From: Tetradesmus obliquus
Taxonomy: Eukaryota; Chlorophyta; Chlorophyceae; Sphaeropleales; Scenedesmaceae
NCBI GenBank assembly: GCA_030272155.1
Contig: CP126205.1
Span: 918,501-982,500, forward strand
DNA: 64,000 nucleotides
Direction of reading: 5' to 3'
Position 1 is the stretch's first letter; each line of letters opens with the position of its first letter. A program made the position numbers and the translations under genes. Positions 22,989 through 35,620 of the stretch are shown in pieces. A model generated the notes under the pieces. That model was not told where the DNA came from. It searched no databases and saw only the letters and a program-made list of their open reading frames with translations.

Positions 22989-24035
22989 GCCATTGGCTGT
23001 GGCGCCGGCAGTGTGCTTTTCCCTTCTTGCACCTGCGCTTGCGCCAGCGTCTTTGCCAGCTGCTGCTGCTGCAGCAGGTGAGTCAGGCAGTGCTGCCTCA
23101 GCAGCTCCCCGCGGGCTGCTGCTCTTGCGGCCACCCACAGCAGCAGAGCGCTTGGCAGCACCTGAGCCAGCAGAAGCCGCTGCTGCTGCTGCTGGCGCTG
23201 GCGAACCTCCTGCCGCACGCTTGGCACCGCCAGATGCATTTGTGTTTGCCTTTGCTGCTGGCGCTGCTGCTGCCGCCGCTAGTGATCGTTTGGATGCCAC
23301 TTGGGTGCCGTTGGCTTTGTTGCCTGCTGCTGCTGCTGCTGCCGGAGACCCCGCTGCAGCAGCAGCAGCAGCACCAGCCGCAGCGCCTGCTGCTTTTGGC
23401 ACACTGCTGCCGCTGCTGCTGCTGGACAGTGATCCAGGGAAGCCCTGACAGCCCAAGCACAGCCCGCCCTGCGCCCGCCTCTTAGCTTTCTTTGAGTACT
23501 TCACGCCCGCCTTATCTTCGTCCAGCGCACAGCTCAAATGGTAGCTGTGGCAGCAGCTGCTGCAGTTCACCAGCTGCTCTTGTGGCGGCTCCCAATCCTG
23601 GCCGCAGATCACGCACAGATCTAGCTGAATATCTACGCAAGGATCTTCGGCAGAAGCAGCCCAGATGTGATCCAGCGTGAGGCCCCGCAGGCCCAGCCAG
23701 CTGCTGACAAATGCAGCATCAATTTGCTGCTCCTGCTGCTGCTGCTGCTGCTGAGGGGTGTGATTTGCAGCAGCTGCGCCTGCAGCAGCTGAGGTGCCAG
23801 ATCTGCCGCTGAAGCGCAGCAGCAGCTGCTGCAGCGCCGTCTGCACCTGCTGCTGTGTTGGCGCAGCATCATCATCAGCACCATCATCAGCATCCTGCCT
23901 GCGGGGCAGTAGCTTGCTCCTGTGCAGCAGCGCGAGGATGCAAGAGGCTTCCAAGGAGTAGTGCTTGACATCTACTGCGCATGCACTCTGGCAGAAGGGC
24001 GGCGCTCCTACCAGCAGCCACAGCAGCCGCGGATC

Positions 24036-24084
<49 letters not shown>

Positions 24085-24120
24085 ACTGCTTGACGATCAG
24101 CTGCTTGCGAGGAAGGTCCT

Positions 24121-24159
<39 letters not shown>

Positions 24160-24339
24160 GAGGGCCTGTAGCAGCTGCTCAGCTGCCACACTGCCCTGTC
24201 AAACAGCACACTGAGGGCTAGCTGCTTCAACCACTTATCACCAGCCCAGTGCGGTGTTCGTAGAATGAGCTGGGCCACTTCAACACACAGCAGCGCTGCT
24301 GCACGCTGGATGGGTAGGATGTGGTGCTTCGACTTCTTG

Positions 24340-24381
<42 letters not shown>

Positions 24382-25099
24382 GGGGACTGTCCGGCATTCA
24401 GCTGCTGCTCCAGCTGTGGTGCATTGGCTGGCTGCAGGAGCTGCTGCAGCTGCTGCTGCCGCTGCTGCTGCTGCTGCCATGGCAGCCATGCGGGGCAGTG
24501 GCCACTGTGTGCAGCCATGAAGTGGGCTGCTGCTGCTGGGGTGCTGCACTGCTGCAGCTGCTTGCAGGAGGGGCAGGTCAGCAGCACGTCCTGCAAGCAT
24601 AAACAGGAAGCCATGTTTGACCATGCTTTGAGTGTTTGCAGCAGATACCAGCATGCTGCAGCATATGGGGTTGCTTAGGGTGCAAGTGCTTCTCGCTGCG
24701 CAAGGGACAGTGTATGCTTGCAGCTTACAGCAACTGTTTGCAGGACAGCATCAGCAGGTCAGGGGGCTCCTGCACACGTTGTCAGCCATCATGCTGGGCA
24801 AACTGCACTGTATATGCACTATAGGCACTATAGGCACTATAGGCACTCAAAAAACATGCTAATGTATCTTCTACATCATTTTCAGTCAAACTCACCGGTG
24901 CTTGTGTCAGCAGCTCGAGCCCTTCTGCATCCACCATTTGAATTGACAGCTGCCAGTGCAGGCCCTCAGGAACAGGCGTGGCGGCTGCTTCTTTGTTGTT
25001 GCTGCATGTATGCACTGAGTTGAGGCCGCCTGTGACGGTCAAACTAACAAGGGAGCCTGTCTGCTGGCTGGAAGCACTGTCAGTGATGTTGATTTGGGC
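19146..25099 (-). CDS. Very large polyQ/polyA PHD-finger protein (3' part of gene)
   Basis: An uninterrupted frame runs from 24614 to TGA at 19148-19146 (1,822 residues). A Met opens it, but an acceptor (ttatgcttgcag) at 24591 and an upstream exon at 25099-24896 (acceptor caccacag, donor GTGAGT, 68 codons) join it in phase 0, so I place the Met inside an intron. Features from the N end: a Cys/His cluster (CPSCKQLQQC then HFMAAHSGHC, a possible zinc site); a C4HC3 PHD finger at about residues 331-395 (CVICG, NCSSC, HSYHLSC, LCLGC); a further Cys pair (CCVCRSAF) near 705-740; and a Leu-rich C-terminal third. Long Gln, Ala and Ser tracts fill the linkers. PHD fingers usually read histone tails, so a nuclear chromatin role is likely but inferred. 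No named family was recognised. Confidence 0.75.
20013..20075. repeat. (CTG)21, polyQ tract in the PHD gene
   Basis: On the coding strand this is (CAG)21 read as Gln, the longest of more than ten polyQ runs in this exon. Codons are almost purely CAG, so the tract should be length-unstable. Confidence 0.97.
24725..24769 (-). pseudogene. Relic copy of an internal PHD-gene exon
   Basis: An acceptor (gtgtgcag) at 24770 is followed by 15 codons (D-L-L-M-L-S-C-K-Q-L-L then TAA) that resemble the first codons of the exon at 24590 (D-V-L-L-T-C-P-S-C-K-Q-L). It lies in the intron between 25099-24896 and 24590. If spliced in, it would end the protein before the PHD finger. The homology is short and could be challenged. 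Confidence 0.5.
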
Positions 25100-25361
25100 C
25101 TGTGGTGTGTCGGCAGGCAGGCAGCGCGAGAGCAGTACAGGTACAGTTCGCTGGCTGTGCTGCATAGGCCATGCCTGTGCCTGCCATGTTTGAACCTTCC
25201 CATATTCCTCTGCTTTTGTTTAATTTTGTATGATGTGGCTGGCCCGGGCACAGCGTAGTCAGGCCAAGCAGCACAAACACAGGTGTAGGCCTAGCTTGCT
25301 GCTGGCAAGCCCCTATTGCAGGTTGCAGGCTGCTACGACGTCTTGGGGCATTCGAACGTAC

Positions 25362-28300
25362 CTTGGTGCAGCCATTAGTAACCAGGATAGCCCTGATCAA
25401 GGCCTTCAGGCCGCTGACTGGGGCCCCATCAGCTCTCACAAGGTATGACACCGTTCCCATGCTGGGTGCAGACACGATTGCGGAGCGACGAACACTTTAA
25501 ACGCGGAGCATTCTGTTGAGTAGGCCAGAGAAGCACCACAATGCCCTGCTTGTATCCTGCAGCTGCTATTCGCCGTGCTGTGTATGGAGGGACGGAGGGT
25601 CGTGCATGCTGTGCTGCTGGGCGTAGCTGCCACAACAACTTGAAAAGAGTTGCAAGCTACACACATACACAACACTTGAGCTCTGCATATAGGTCGCTGC
25701 ATACAGAGGGACAAGGGCCGGATCCAGTTGGGAACATGTGTTACATGTGGTTCAAGACCTGAAAACTGGTTCACACTAGCCAGCAAAGTTCTGAGCAAAG
25801 TTTCACCTTCACAGCTGCTTCACGTCTCCAATCAATGCGGGACGCAGCAAAAAACAGCAGCATCGGTACACCACTGGCATGAACGCACAGGCAGCGCAAT
25901 GCAAGCACGCTGCTGTATTGGAGACACTCAACAGCGTGGCACTGCCGCGGATTTGAACCATGCATGCAATGCAGGGCAGCAGGTGAGCTCAAGGCTGCCC
26001 AGCAGTTCAGCCGCTGAATGAGAACGCCCCCAGCATTACGCAGCATCAGCCTGTAAACGCTGTATGTAGCACAAACACCTTGCGCGGCCCACACCCAAAC
26101 TCCAGCCAGAGCACCACCGCTGAGGGGAGGTTGCCCCAAGTCCCACAAACCACAATAGCAGCCCACACCCAAAAGCAGCTGCTTACAGCACAAAGCAGCA
26201 GAGCCCAAAGATAGTGTCAGCACTGCCAAGCACCTTTCACGCCTCTGGGTGCTCATTTTTTTTTCCGCTGCAGCGGATGCGGCAGCCGCAGGCAGTTCAA
26301 CACACTGCAACATGATACAATGAACAGCAACAGGGCACAAAAAGGCCAGCCACGACACAGTATCATCTGCAGGGGTGCCCTGCAGCATAGAGGGTTGCAG
26401 GTCACACACTGCCTGCAGAGGCAGCGTTTCAAAGGTCAGCAGAAAGCACATGCCACTGTTTCCTGTCACATGCTGCACCTACTAGAGCCGCGTCATGTAC
26501 ATCAAACCCACCAGTACCATTTGAAATGCTCAGCACCGACAGGCGGGCCACTCCAGCAGGTACGAACATGACAAAGTGGCCTGTCAAGCACCACACATGC
26601 AAACCCTGTACGTTGTACCTCTGCATGTCACAAACATGTCGTCCATCCTCAAGCACTGTGAAAAAGTGCAGTCATCTGAACCCAAACCCATGGCTTGCCA
26701 CCTGTGTGAGGCAAAAGAATGCCCATTCAGTCATGGCAGTCCTGCCAGCCAACTGACATGCCTTGAACCACAGCAGAAAGTAAAGATTAGTAGATGGGCC
26801 ACGCAACACTGCGTGGCGCACCTACTACTGAAAGCACAGCTGCCCAGCATACGACAGTGCACTTCCAGTTGATGCTGCTGTGGCTCGCCCAACGCCCTGT
26901 CCTACGGCGGCAGTTGTGGGAAGAAAGCAAGGGACCCAAACAGGAACGATCGAGCCAGATCACAGCAATCAAAGGATAGAAAGCTAAGCCGCAGCCGCGA
27001 AGCACAGCGCAGTTGGTTGCAACTACGCTGTGCAGCTCGCTCAAGCACCTGACATAACCGATGGGTCACCATCTGGTGCAAAACAGTCCACGTAATGTGG
27101 GGCGCACACGACCTGCGGCTGTGGCCGCGCTCGCCGCAACCCCCAAATCCAGGCAAAATGCACGCGTGCATGTGAGCCACTACCCCAGAAAATATGGCAA
27201 GTGTGTCTGATGCATGCCGCCTGCTTCACAGCAGGCGTTTCAATGCAAAACGCTGCAAGGGTTGCAAGACACACGCCAGCCGATGCACCTCAGATGAGGA
27301 GGTGGGGGCTGGCGCAGTGACTGCAGTGTGTGTCGAGAGTGCCACGCTGTTTGCATGCACCTCAGCAATCTTGAAGAGGCTACCCTAAAGGCAAAGCCGC
27401 AGTCATCTCTGCTACTCATCTCCACCAGAAACATGTCCTGAGGCACACACAATGATGCCAAGTGGCTGCATCCACCCTGCAAAGGCAGGAGCAGCGCGCT
27501 CCAAATGCAGCGCATTCATTCCAAATGACGTACCGCCTGCGGCCAAAACATATCCGTGAAGCATGTGCTGAGTCGCAGCAACAGATCCTTTCAACATACT
27601 GAATGCTGTCGCACGCGCCAGACACTGTTAACACCTGCCTCAGTGTCCACTAAATTCCGTGCTCTCTGTTCCCTGCATGCAGCAAGGCTTGGCAGCCTCC
27701 CGCTCCCTCTGCCCAACAAACCACAAGCTGCCCTCCTGAAAGTGGGCATATCGGGCAGTCAAACACAGAAAACACGGCTAGTCCGCCTAAGCAACAGCTG
27801 CCTGTCACTGCCTTTGCTGCAGCTGACCAGCGCGGCTGCTCGGCACAGCTAGTCAAGGCAGCTGTGATGGCTGCTAGGCAGCTGGTACCCATATAACCAG
27901 TGAAAAATCCCTGCTCTTGCTGCAGGACTGCATTGCTGCAGCACCTACAACCAAGCTACTGGAAGAACTGCTGACACAACTGGATGCTGATGCGCAGCGG
28001 AGCAGAGCAAACCCATGCTCCAGTTGCTTTCTGACACGTAAGCTACGCACCACTCAAAAACTCCACAACATGCTGCATCTGCAGGCACCTAACCATACCT
28101 GCAGCCACCACCCAACACAAGCACGGACCTTCCTTTTACGTGTGCCTTTCAAATCCCGCTAATACCGCGGCAATCACATATGCCGAGTGCGTCCGCATGT
28201 ATGCAAGGCGCACACACACACAAGCAGACCCTTCACGCGCTGAAAGCACAACAGCAGGTGAGCAGGTGACGTGGCCTGCAGCCGGGTGGGTCTGCACTAA

Positions 28301-29651
28301 AAGCACCACCATAGAAAGCAGGTGCAGAGCATGGATGCTGCTGCGCCCATCCCTAAGCCAGCATTGCTGCTGGCCGTGCTTTGTTTTATGTTGCACGTCT
28401 GACGTGCCTTCGGTGTGAGTATGTATCCTGCAGCAGCACCATGATAACGACCCGGAATGCACCAGACGCGCAGGAAAACAGTGCAAGCTACACGGGAACA
28501 CCTGGGTCAGCACTCTCAAAAAACGGCTGCCAGGTGCCACAAACATTGCCACAAACATCCAGAGTAGCGCCAGCCAAGCTGCTTGTTGTTCTGCAGCGTA
28601 CCATGCCCCACTATCAGCAGTGCAGCCGAGGGACAGCTGCACAGGTGCAGCATTTTCACTAAGGGCAGAGCCATGGCCTCCAGGGTAACAAGCTATATGT
28701 TGGCCAATCAAGATCAGCCCCAGGCCGCCCACCAAACTAACACACTAAACCATGATCATGAACCCCGCCTGTGACCATGCCGGAACCAGGCACACAGAAT
28801 GTTCTACACCTTGTAGCAAGAGCACGTGCGGCAAACAGGTGGCCTGGCAATGCAGCGGCTGGGCACCGTCTGCTGCGTTTTCACTGCGGCATGCGTCAGG
28901 CACGCTTTGCACTCTGCCTGAGCTCTGGTAAGCAAGCAACACAGTTTCCTGGTCGGCTGTTGTCTGTGGTACCAGCAGGACCAGCACCCTAGCAGCACTC
29001 AGCTGCACAGGGCCAGACCACGACACAGCTTTAGGCCAGCTGGCACACCAGGCCACCCCCGCAGAACGATGCCAACGTACATAAAACATACTAGGTGCTA
29101 TTGCTACCCGCCGTGCATGAAAGGACCAATCCACAGTGCCGCAGTCTGTCAAAAGAATCGCTGCTGCATGTACCACGCATGCAGCCACACTCAAAACACC
29201 CCCAAAGTCAAGTAATGGTCTGTCTTTCGCTTTGCCACTTTACGTCATCAATACAGCAGATAGTCAAACAGACTCACGCGCGCCTGTGCGCGCCCACAGC
29301 AGCAACAAATGCAAATTTGCCTGTATGTTTTTTTGTGAAGGCACACACAGAGCCTACAGTGGGCTGGGTGTGCGCCAGCCGAATATATATACGTGAAGCC
29401 ACACTCACGCTACACAGGGGGAGAGTATGAAGCCCAACATGCACTGTACATCTTCCAAACGCCCACCGGACGGTACACACGCACGCACACCCACGCAAAG
29501 GACGGTGCACTCACAGCCTGAGCAGTGGAGCAACATCCTGCACATGCACAGCAGCAACGGCAGCCAAGCAATGGCTGCTGCCAGGCAAGACAGCAGCATG
29601 CACGCAGGCAAGGTTCGGCACCACCAGCTCAGCAGCTGTGTGACTACACGC
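25362..29651 (-). CDS. Probable 5' exons of the PHD gene or a separate unknown gene
   Basis: A series of short minus-strand coding-looking blocks with splice signals: 29651-29515 (acceptor tttctgcag, donor GTGAGT; H-T-A-A-E-L-V-V-P-N-L), 29002-28867 (V-L-V-L-L-V-P-Q-T-T-A-D-Q-E-T-V), a block near 28735-28560 (A-P-V-Q-L-S-L-G-C-T-A-D-S-G), 27476-27361 (P-Q-D-M-F-L-V-E-M-S-S-R-D-D-C-G), 26605 onward (W-C-L-T-G-H-F-V-M-F-V-P-A-G-V-A), 26412 onward (a hydrophobic segment, C-L-A-V-L-T-L-S-L-G), and 25461-25362 (Y-L-V-R-A-D-G-A-P-V-S-G-L-K, donor GTACGT). The last leads in phase to exon 25099-24896. Not all junctions could be resolved and no family was recognised. Alternating hydrophobic strands may indicate beta-rich folds. 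The start codon was not found. Confidence 0.45.
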
Positions 29652-30231
29652 CTGCAGAAACACGCGCACGTAAGCAGACAAATCACGCATGCGTGTTGCC
29701 TGCATACCATGAGCAGCCAGCAAACGAGCAGGGCTTCTGCTGGTGCAGTGGCTACGAACCTTTTTAGTGCTGTAGCAGGCTCATCTGCAAGCCCGGAGCA
29801 GTTGCCGCTGCCTGTAGCATGTGCACCAATGTGCCAATCGCTTCACGCCATTGATGTCATCGAGAGGAACCAGCCTAGCAGCTAGCGCACCTGCCAAAGC
29901 AGAGCCTGACGAGACGCGTGGCCGCGCTGCCCACACACCCCAACCACATCACCACCCACAATACCACCCACAAACGGACCGATACACACTCGAAGGAAAC
30001 ACAGTACAGTACACGCGCATGCGCCCGTGTGTGAGCGTCCACACACGGAGGCCACACCCTTCGCTCACACCCTCTTGAGTGAAATATTCAATCAGCACGT
30101 CCTAGTGCGCAGCTAAATTAGGCTGCTGACACCATGCTGGGAGCTGCGGTGCGCAAGCGGCAGCAGCAGCAGCAGCTGCGCGCTGCCAGCTGTCTGCAGG
30201 CTGCACACTGCATGTCCTGGGCAAAGGAGCC
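29652..30231. other. Interval between the unknown exons and the kinase 3' end
   Basis: Contains the kinase 3' UTR region and GC-poor sequence with cacacacg-type simple repeats (29930-30060). A minus-strand block near 29850-29705 (A-T-A-L-K-R-F-V-A-T-A-P-A-E-A, donor GTATGC) may be another exon of the gene to the left, joining 29651-29515 over a 56-base intron. Confidence 0.35.
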
Positions 30232-33200
30232 TCAGGATACAAATCGCTGGGATGAATGAGGTAGCCCAGATCCTGGCTGCAGCGCACACGCAGCTTGCTG
30301 CTGCTGCTCCAGGGCTACATGTGCAGTGGGCATCACGTACGGCAGCGGCACCTGCCCCGGCACAGCAATCGCAGGGACAACAGCCGCAGCAGCAGCATGC
30401 TGGGCTGCTGCTGCCGCTGCCGCTGCCGCAGCAGCCGCGGCAGCAATGTCCACCGAGTGCGGCTGCTGCACATGCAGCGCATGATGCGACTGCTGCTGCT
30501 GCTGTTGCTGGGTGAGCGCTTGCTGCATCCAGGCCTGCTGCTGCAGCAAGCTGTTTTCCAGCCACAGCATCCTGCCGCTCTGCTCAGCAAGCTGCTGCTG
30601 CAGCCCCTCCTGAGCCACCTGCTGCAGCTTTACTGTGGAATCCAGCACAGCCAGGTGCTGCAGCTGATGCTGCTGCTGCTGCTGCCGCTGCAGCAGCATT
30701 ACAGGAGCAGGTGCTGCCGCCGCCTCGGCCGCCTGCGGCAGCTGCTGCGGCAGTGGCGGCGGTAGGTACGGATGCGCCTGCTGCTGCTGCTGCTGCACTG
30801 CCGGCTCTGGCTCCGGTTGCTGCACCGCCTCATGCTGCGATGCCGGCTGCTGCGCTGCCGACTGCCGCTGGCTTGCCGTCGACTGCTGCACCTGCACCTG
30901 CGCCTGCAGCCGCTGCTGCTCGTGCGCCAGCTGCTGGTCGCGTATGGCCTCCAGCTGCCGAGCCAGCTCGCGCATGCTGGGCCGTGCGCTGGGGTTTGGC
31001 TCCAAGCAGGCCTCCAGCAGGCCGCGCCACTCGGGCTCGCACCACTCTGGGATGTCCAGATGCAGGTTGCCGCACATGAGGCCCATCAAGATCTGCTGCG
31101 GCGCGAGGTCCTGCAAGCAGCAAGCAGCACGATAGCAGAGGAGACATATGTTGGTGCGTTGAGTGGCATGCCTGTAGCAGTACGTGCAACGTGTATCTGA
31201 CGGTGCAGGCTAGCAGCAAAAGCATCACAAAATCAGAATCCACAGCCACTGGTGTTAATGACACCTGCAGTGAGTTCTGCCACCTCGCCAGCCCCGATGC
31301 GGCTACCGCACATGCCCAACAGAACCAGCAAGCCTGCTGCACCCACCTGGAAGGGGATCTCGCGCGTCAGCATCTCCCACATGACCACGCCCAGGCTCCA
31401 CACGTCCGCCTTTTCACACACACGCTCCGGGTCAGCCACCAGCTCAGGAGCCATGTACGGCAGCGTGCCGCGCAGGTCCCTGCAGCTGCTCACGTACGTG
31501 CTGTTCAGCTTGTGCTTGCTGAGCCCAAAGTCAGCCACCTTCACCACAGGCACCTCGCAGAACTCCGCAAAGCTGCCGGGCGCAGCAATCAAGCCGCTGC
31601 TGCGCCGGCCGCCGCGGCCGCCCCTGCTGCTGCCCGCCGGGCTCCTGCCAGACACTGACGGCGCCACGCTACTGCCGCCGTGGCTGCTGCCGTCTGCTGC
31701 ATCTCGAGCCGCCGCACTGCTAGCCGGCAGTGGCACAGCGCCAGCGCCGGCCGCGCCAGCAGCCGCGCTGCTGATGCGGATGCCGACGACTGGCTCCTCC
31801 AGGTCAGCGCCTGCTGCTGCCCGCACCACAGCCGGCGGCGCGTCCAGCAGCAGGTTGTCTGGCTTGAGGTCAAAGTGCACGATGCGCAGCTCGTGCAGAT
31901 ACGCCAGGCCGTTGGAGGCGGCCAGCGCCAGCTCGCAGCGCGTGCGCAGCGGCAGCAGGCTGCGGCTCATCCTGCGGTGGTTTTGGGATGCAACGGCAGA
32001 CAAGACAGGTAGCAGCAAAAGTCAGTCAAAATCGGTACAGTGTTCAGGTGTGCTGTGACTGTACTGGGGTGTGCAGTACGAGTGCAGTCTGTGCCCACAA
32101 CACGCGACAACACGCTGTCAAGGACTCCAGTGATCTGCATGCATGCACACCGCAAGCACATGTCCTTCCTTAACCCATGCTGAGTGGCTGCCTACAACGC
32201 CATGTTCATCCTCCTGCATTTTATGCATTTTGTGACCAACGCTGCACACACGCACCTGAGGAAGCTGGACATAGAGCCACCCCTGATGTACTCCGTCATG
32301 ATGCCGATGACTGTGTTGTCCTGAGCGCTCTCAGTGACCACGCCAAAGAAGCGCAGCACATTGGGGTGGTTCAGGTCAGCCAGCAGCGCAGCCTCGCGGC
32401 CAAAGGACGCAAAGTGCTTGCCAAAGCGCTCGCTCTGCAGGAGGGTCACATCACACAGGGGATGACAGCAGTAGCAGCAGCAGAGGGAGTCAGTGCAAGA
32501 CTAAAGCTGCACAGGAGCTTACACCACCACATGCACCCCTGTCCTGTGATGTGTCTGACAGTTTGGCTTGCGTGTGTCACAAATCTTGTGGTGTGCAGCC
32601 AAGCACAGCACCTGACTGCCCAGCAGCCACATCGCCAGCGCACCACCACCAACCCCTCCCATCAACCTGTCTCAGGAATCTCAGCAACCTCAGCAGCGCA
32701 CCTTGAGCCATTTCACCGCCACTGTGCCATACAGCGGCGCGCTCGCGACAGACACCTCGCCAAAAGCGCCCTCGCCAATCTTGGCCACGATGCGCAGGTC
32801 CGGCTTCGCCAGGCGATGCACCGGCTGCAGCTTGGGCAGGCTGGCGAGGCTGTCGCCGCTGTCCTGCCTGTCAGGCTGGCAGCCGCCGGCCTCGCCGCCA
32901 GCCTGGCCTTCGCCTGCTGCCCCAAGCTCCCCATCCAGGGAGAAGCTGGAGTCCTGGGTGCGGGGGCGGCCGTAGCCCCCAGCCAGCCGGGCAGAGAGCT
33001 GCCCTGGCCTGTCTGCTGGAGCAGAGGACAACAGCAGGGAGCACGATAGTGAGCAGAGACGCTACGTGGTTAAGACAACCAAATCTAAGAGATGGAAAAC
33101 AGACGTGGAGTGTTCACACTGTAGCCAAAAGACAAAACAGAACGGCGTACAGCATCATGCACATGGGACAGATGCCGTACTCAGCGTTTCCTGCAAGCAG

Positions 33201-35620
33201 CAGCTGTTCCTGCAAGCAGTACATCACTTGCTGCCCACTCACTCGCTGGCGCCTCGGCCTCCAGCTCGTCACTGCCAGCCAGTGCAGCAAACCCTTCCTG
33301 CTCGTTGCTGCCCAGGTCGTCGCCAAAGGCAGAGATGTGGCTGGGCAGCTGCGAGGCTGCCGTGATGGCATCCAACACAGCAGCGCCAGCACCCTCCTCG
33401 TCAAACCGCACGCTGCGCTGCCGCCGCTGCTCCAGAGAGGGCCTGCCTGCAGCTGCATCAGGCTCACCGCTGTCTCCATTCTGCTCCTGCTGCTCGTTGC
33501 CGTCATCGCCGAATGTGGAGATGTGGCTGGGCAAGCTCGGGAGCTGGGAGGCGTCGACAGGCTGCTGCGCTGCTTCTGCATGGGCGAAAGGAGAATCGGC
33601 AGAACACAAACATGCGTGGTCGGATGCTGATGTGCATGGTGAGGCAATATAGACAGCAAGTGCTATAGCCATAGTAATCACCAGACCACATGCAGGCAGA
33701 AAGGACAAAAGCAGGCTACAAGCAGTGACACCACCAGCGCTTGCACCTAGACAGCTGCCACGCACATCACAGCCACACTCACCATCAGACATGTCCCAAG
33801 GGTCAGCAGGCAGGCTGGCCTCCTCAGAAGGCTGCTGCCAGGACGAGCCATCATCGCCCGCTCCTGGCTCTGCCTCCGCTGCAGCTTCTGCTGCTGCATC
33901 ATCCGCACCAGCGGCGTCAACGCGCGCTGCATGCAGCAGCTGCGCGGCTCTCTGTTGCTGCTGCTGCTCGATGGCTGCCAGCACCTCTGCGATCTGCTCG
34001 GCGTCCTGCAGGCTGTCTGCATCGCCATCATCATCCTCGCCATCCTCGTGCTCATCCTCCAGCAGCTGTGACACGCCAGCATCACTGTCATAGCCCCTGC
34101 CGCCAGCCGCAGCGCGATACTGATCACGGGGCAGCTGGTGCTGATGGCTGTAGCTGACCGACATGCGCACCCTGTCCAGAGCCTCCTGCTCCATTGCAGA
34201 GTCAATGGGCGGCAGCCGCTGCTGCTGGCTGTGGCTGCTGTGCGCTGCCTGCTCAGAGCCCCCAGAATGCATTGCTGCGGAGGCCATCAGGTGCTGCAGC
34301 TGCAGCTCGCTCAGGTCCTCTGGGGCCAGCGCAGGTGCCTGCCCAGCACTACAAAGCAGACAACACATTGACAGGTGCACACATGCACCAGCAAAGCAGG
34401 GTGAGGCGTCGATATACTCGCCAATTTGAGTCAAGCTCGCTCTGCACTCTGCTCGCTCTGCACTCTGCTCAACTGTTTGTGACAGAGCCACGGCCACAGC
34501 CAGATGCTGCATGTGCGACGCCAAACAGCGATTGTGCTGGCCTATGGCCACAGCTTCCAGAATTAACTAAAGCATGTCTGCCACAAACACCATGCTACTC
34601 ACATGCTGCTGGGCCAGTCGCCTGTGGACATGTCCTGCTGCCGCGTGCATGGCGTGCCTGTCGAGCTGAGTGTGCTGCCCCAGCTGCTGCGGCCATCCAG
34701 CCCACGATATGTGCGGAGGCGTGGAGGTGCAACGCGCATCTCGCTGTGCACACAGCAGCGCCATTGAACAAGCAGTACAAGCTACTGAGCAGACACCCCA
34801 GCAAGCAGGAGCTTGTACAATGCTCACCCCATCCTGCTGCGTACAAGCACCAGCCAGGTGACGCATCTATCCTGCCAGGTCACACAAGATCGAATGTGGT
34901 TCTACTACAGACACCTGCTCACTGCTTCTGAACACCGTGCTGCAAGTGTGCTACGAGCTGTGCTGAAGACACATGCATTGTCTATGGTGCTGCCGCTGTG
35001 CTGGTTGCCTGCCTTACCTGAAGAAAGTCTGGCCCTCCATAATCTCATCTGGTGTGAGCGGCTCCTCCGCTGCCATGAACACAAAGACCTTGATCCTGAA
35101 GGTCTTGGACGGCGTGCCTGGCCGCTCCAGGTGAGCAAAGTAGTCCTCAACCAGCTCCTGCAGGCAGCAAAGCATGTGGAAGAGGGCGTGTAACGTCACT
35201 GCATATGTATCATTGCATGTCCCTGCTGGACACCATGCCAGCTGCCAACGCACTTCCCAAGGCAGCTGCTGCTGCTACTGCTGCCGCGAAATGTTGCCAG
35301 CTGTAATGCCACATCAGTTGTACCCAGAGGATCTTGCTTTGCTTGCTGCACCTGAGATGCTGTGACACATATGTCATGGTGAGTTCCCCCACAGCAGCAC
35401 AGCTGCAGCAGCACTGCCGTACCTGCAGATCTGCATCATCCTGCACTGATATGAGGGTCTCCGGGTCCAGATCCTCTCCAGGCGCTGCATACTTGACGCT
35501 GACTGCTGTCTTGAACTTTTCGGACAGCTTGAACATGAAGTCAGCATACTTGACCCCATACCCAATGCTCTCGTTGAAGTACTCCGCACCCACAAACTTC
35601 CAGGCCTGCTGGTTGGGCGT
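30232..35620 (-). CDS. PB1-domain Raf-like MAP kinase kinase kinase
   Basis: A Ser/Thr protein kinase with an N-terminal PB1 domain, the architecture of plant B-group Raf-like kinases. PB1 exons: 35620-35423 and 35157-35018, with a type-I acidic OPCA-like motif (APGEDLDPETLISVQDDADL). Regulatory exons: 34338-33783 and 33575-33243, rich in Gln, Ala and acidic residues. Kinase domain: 33015-32702 (Gly loop GEGAFGEV, VAVKW Lys), 32434-32256 (NHPNVLRFFGVV, EYIRGGS), 31971-31347 (HFDLKPDN, VADFGLSK, GTLPYMAPE, DVWSLGVVMWEM), 31110-30232 (NPSARPSMRELARQL, then a polyQ tail ending at TGA 30234-30232). Phases fit where checked. An insert of about 90 residues, Gly/Ser/Ala-rich, separates the catalytic loop from DFG. 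It is likely active, since all catalytic residues are present. The 5' end beyond 35620 is unresolved. Confidence 0.85.

Noticed and set aside
19403-24678. Many plus-strand frames of poly-Ala, poly-Leu or poly-Cys
   Set aside because: Antisense shadows of the CAG-rich PHD exon.
24725-24769. Stop codon here read as the end of a separate gene ahead of the PHD gene
   Set aside because: The block resembles the first codons of the 24590 exon and looks like an intronic relic; the larger exon joins upstream in phase.
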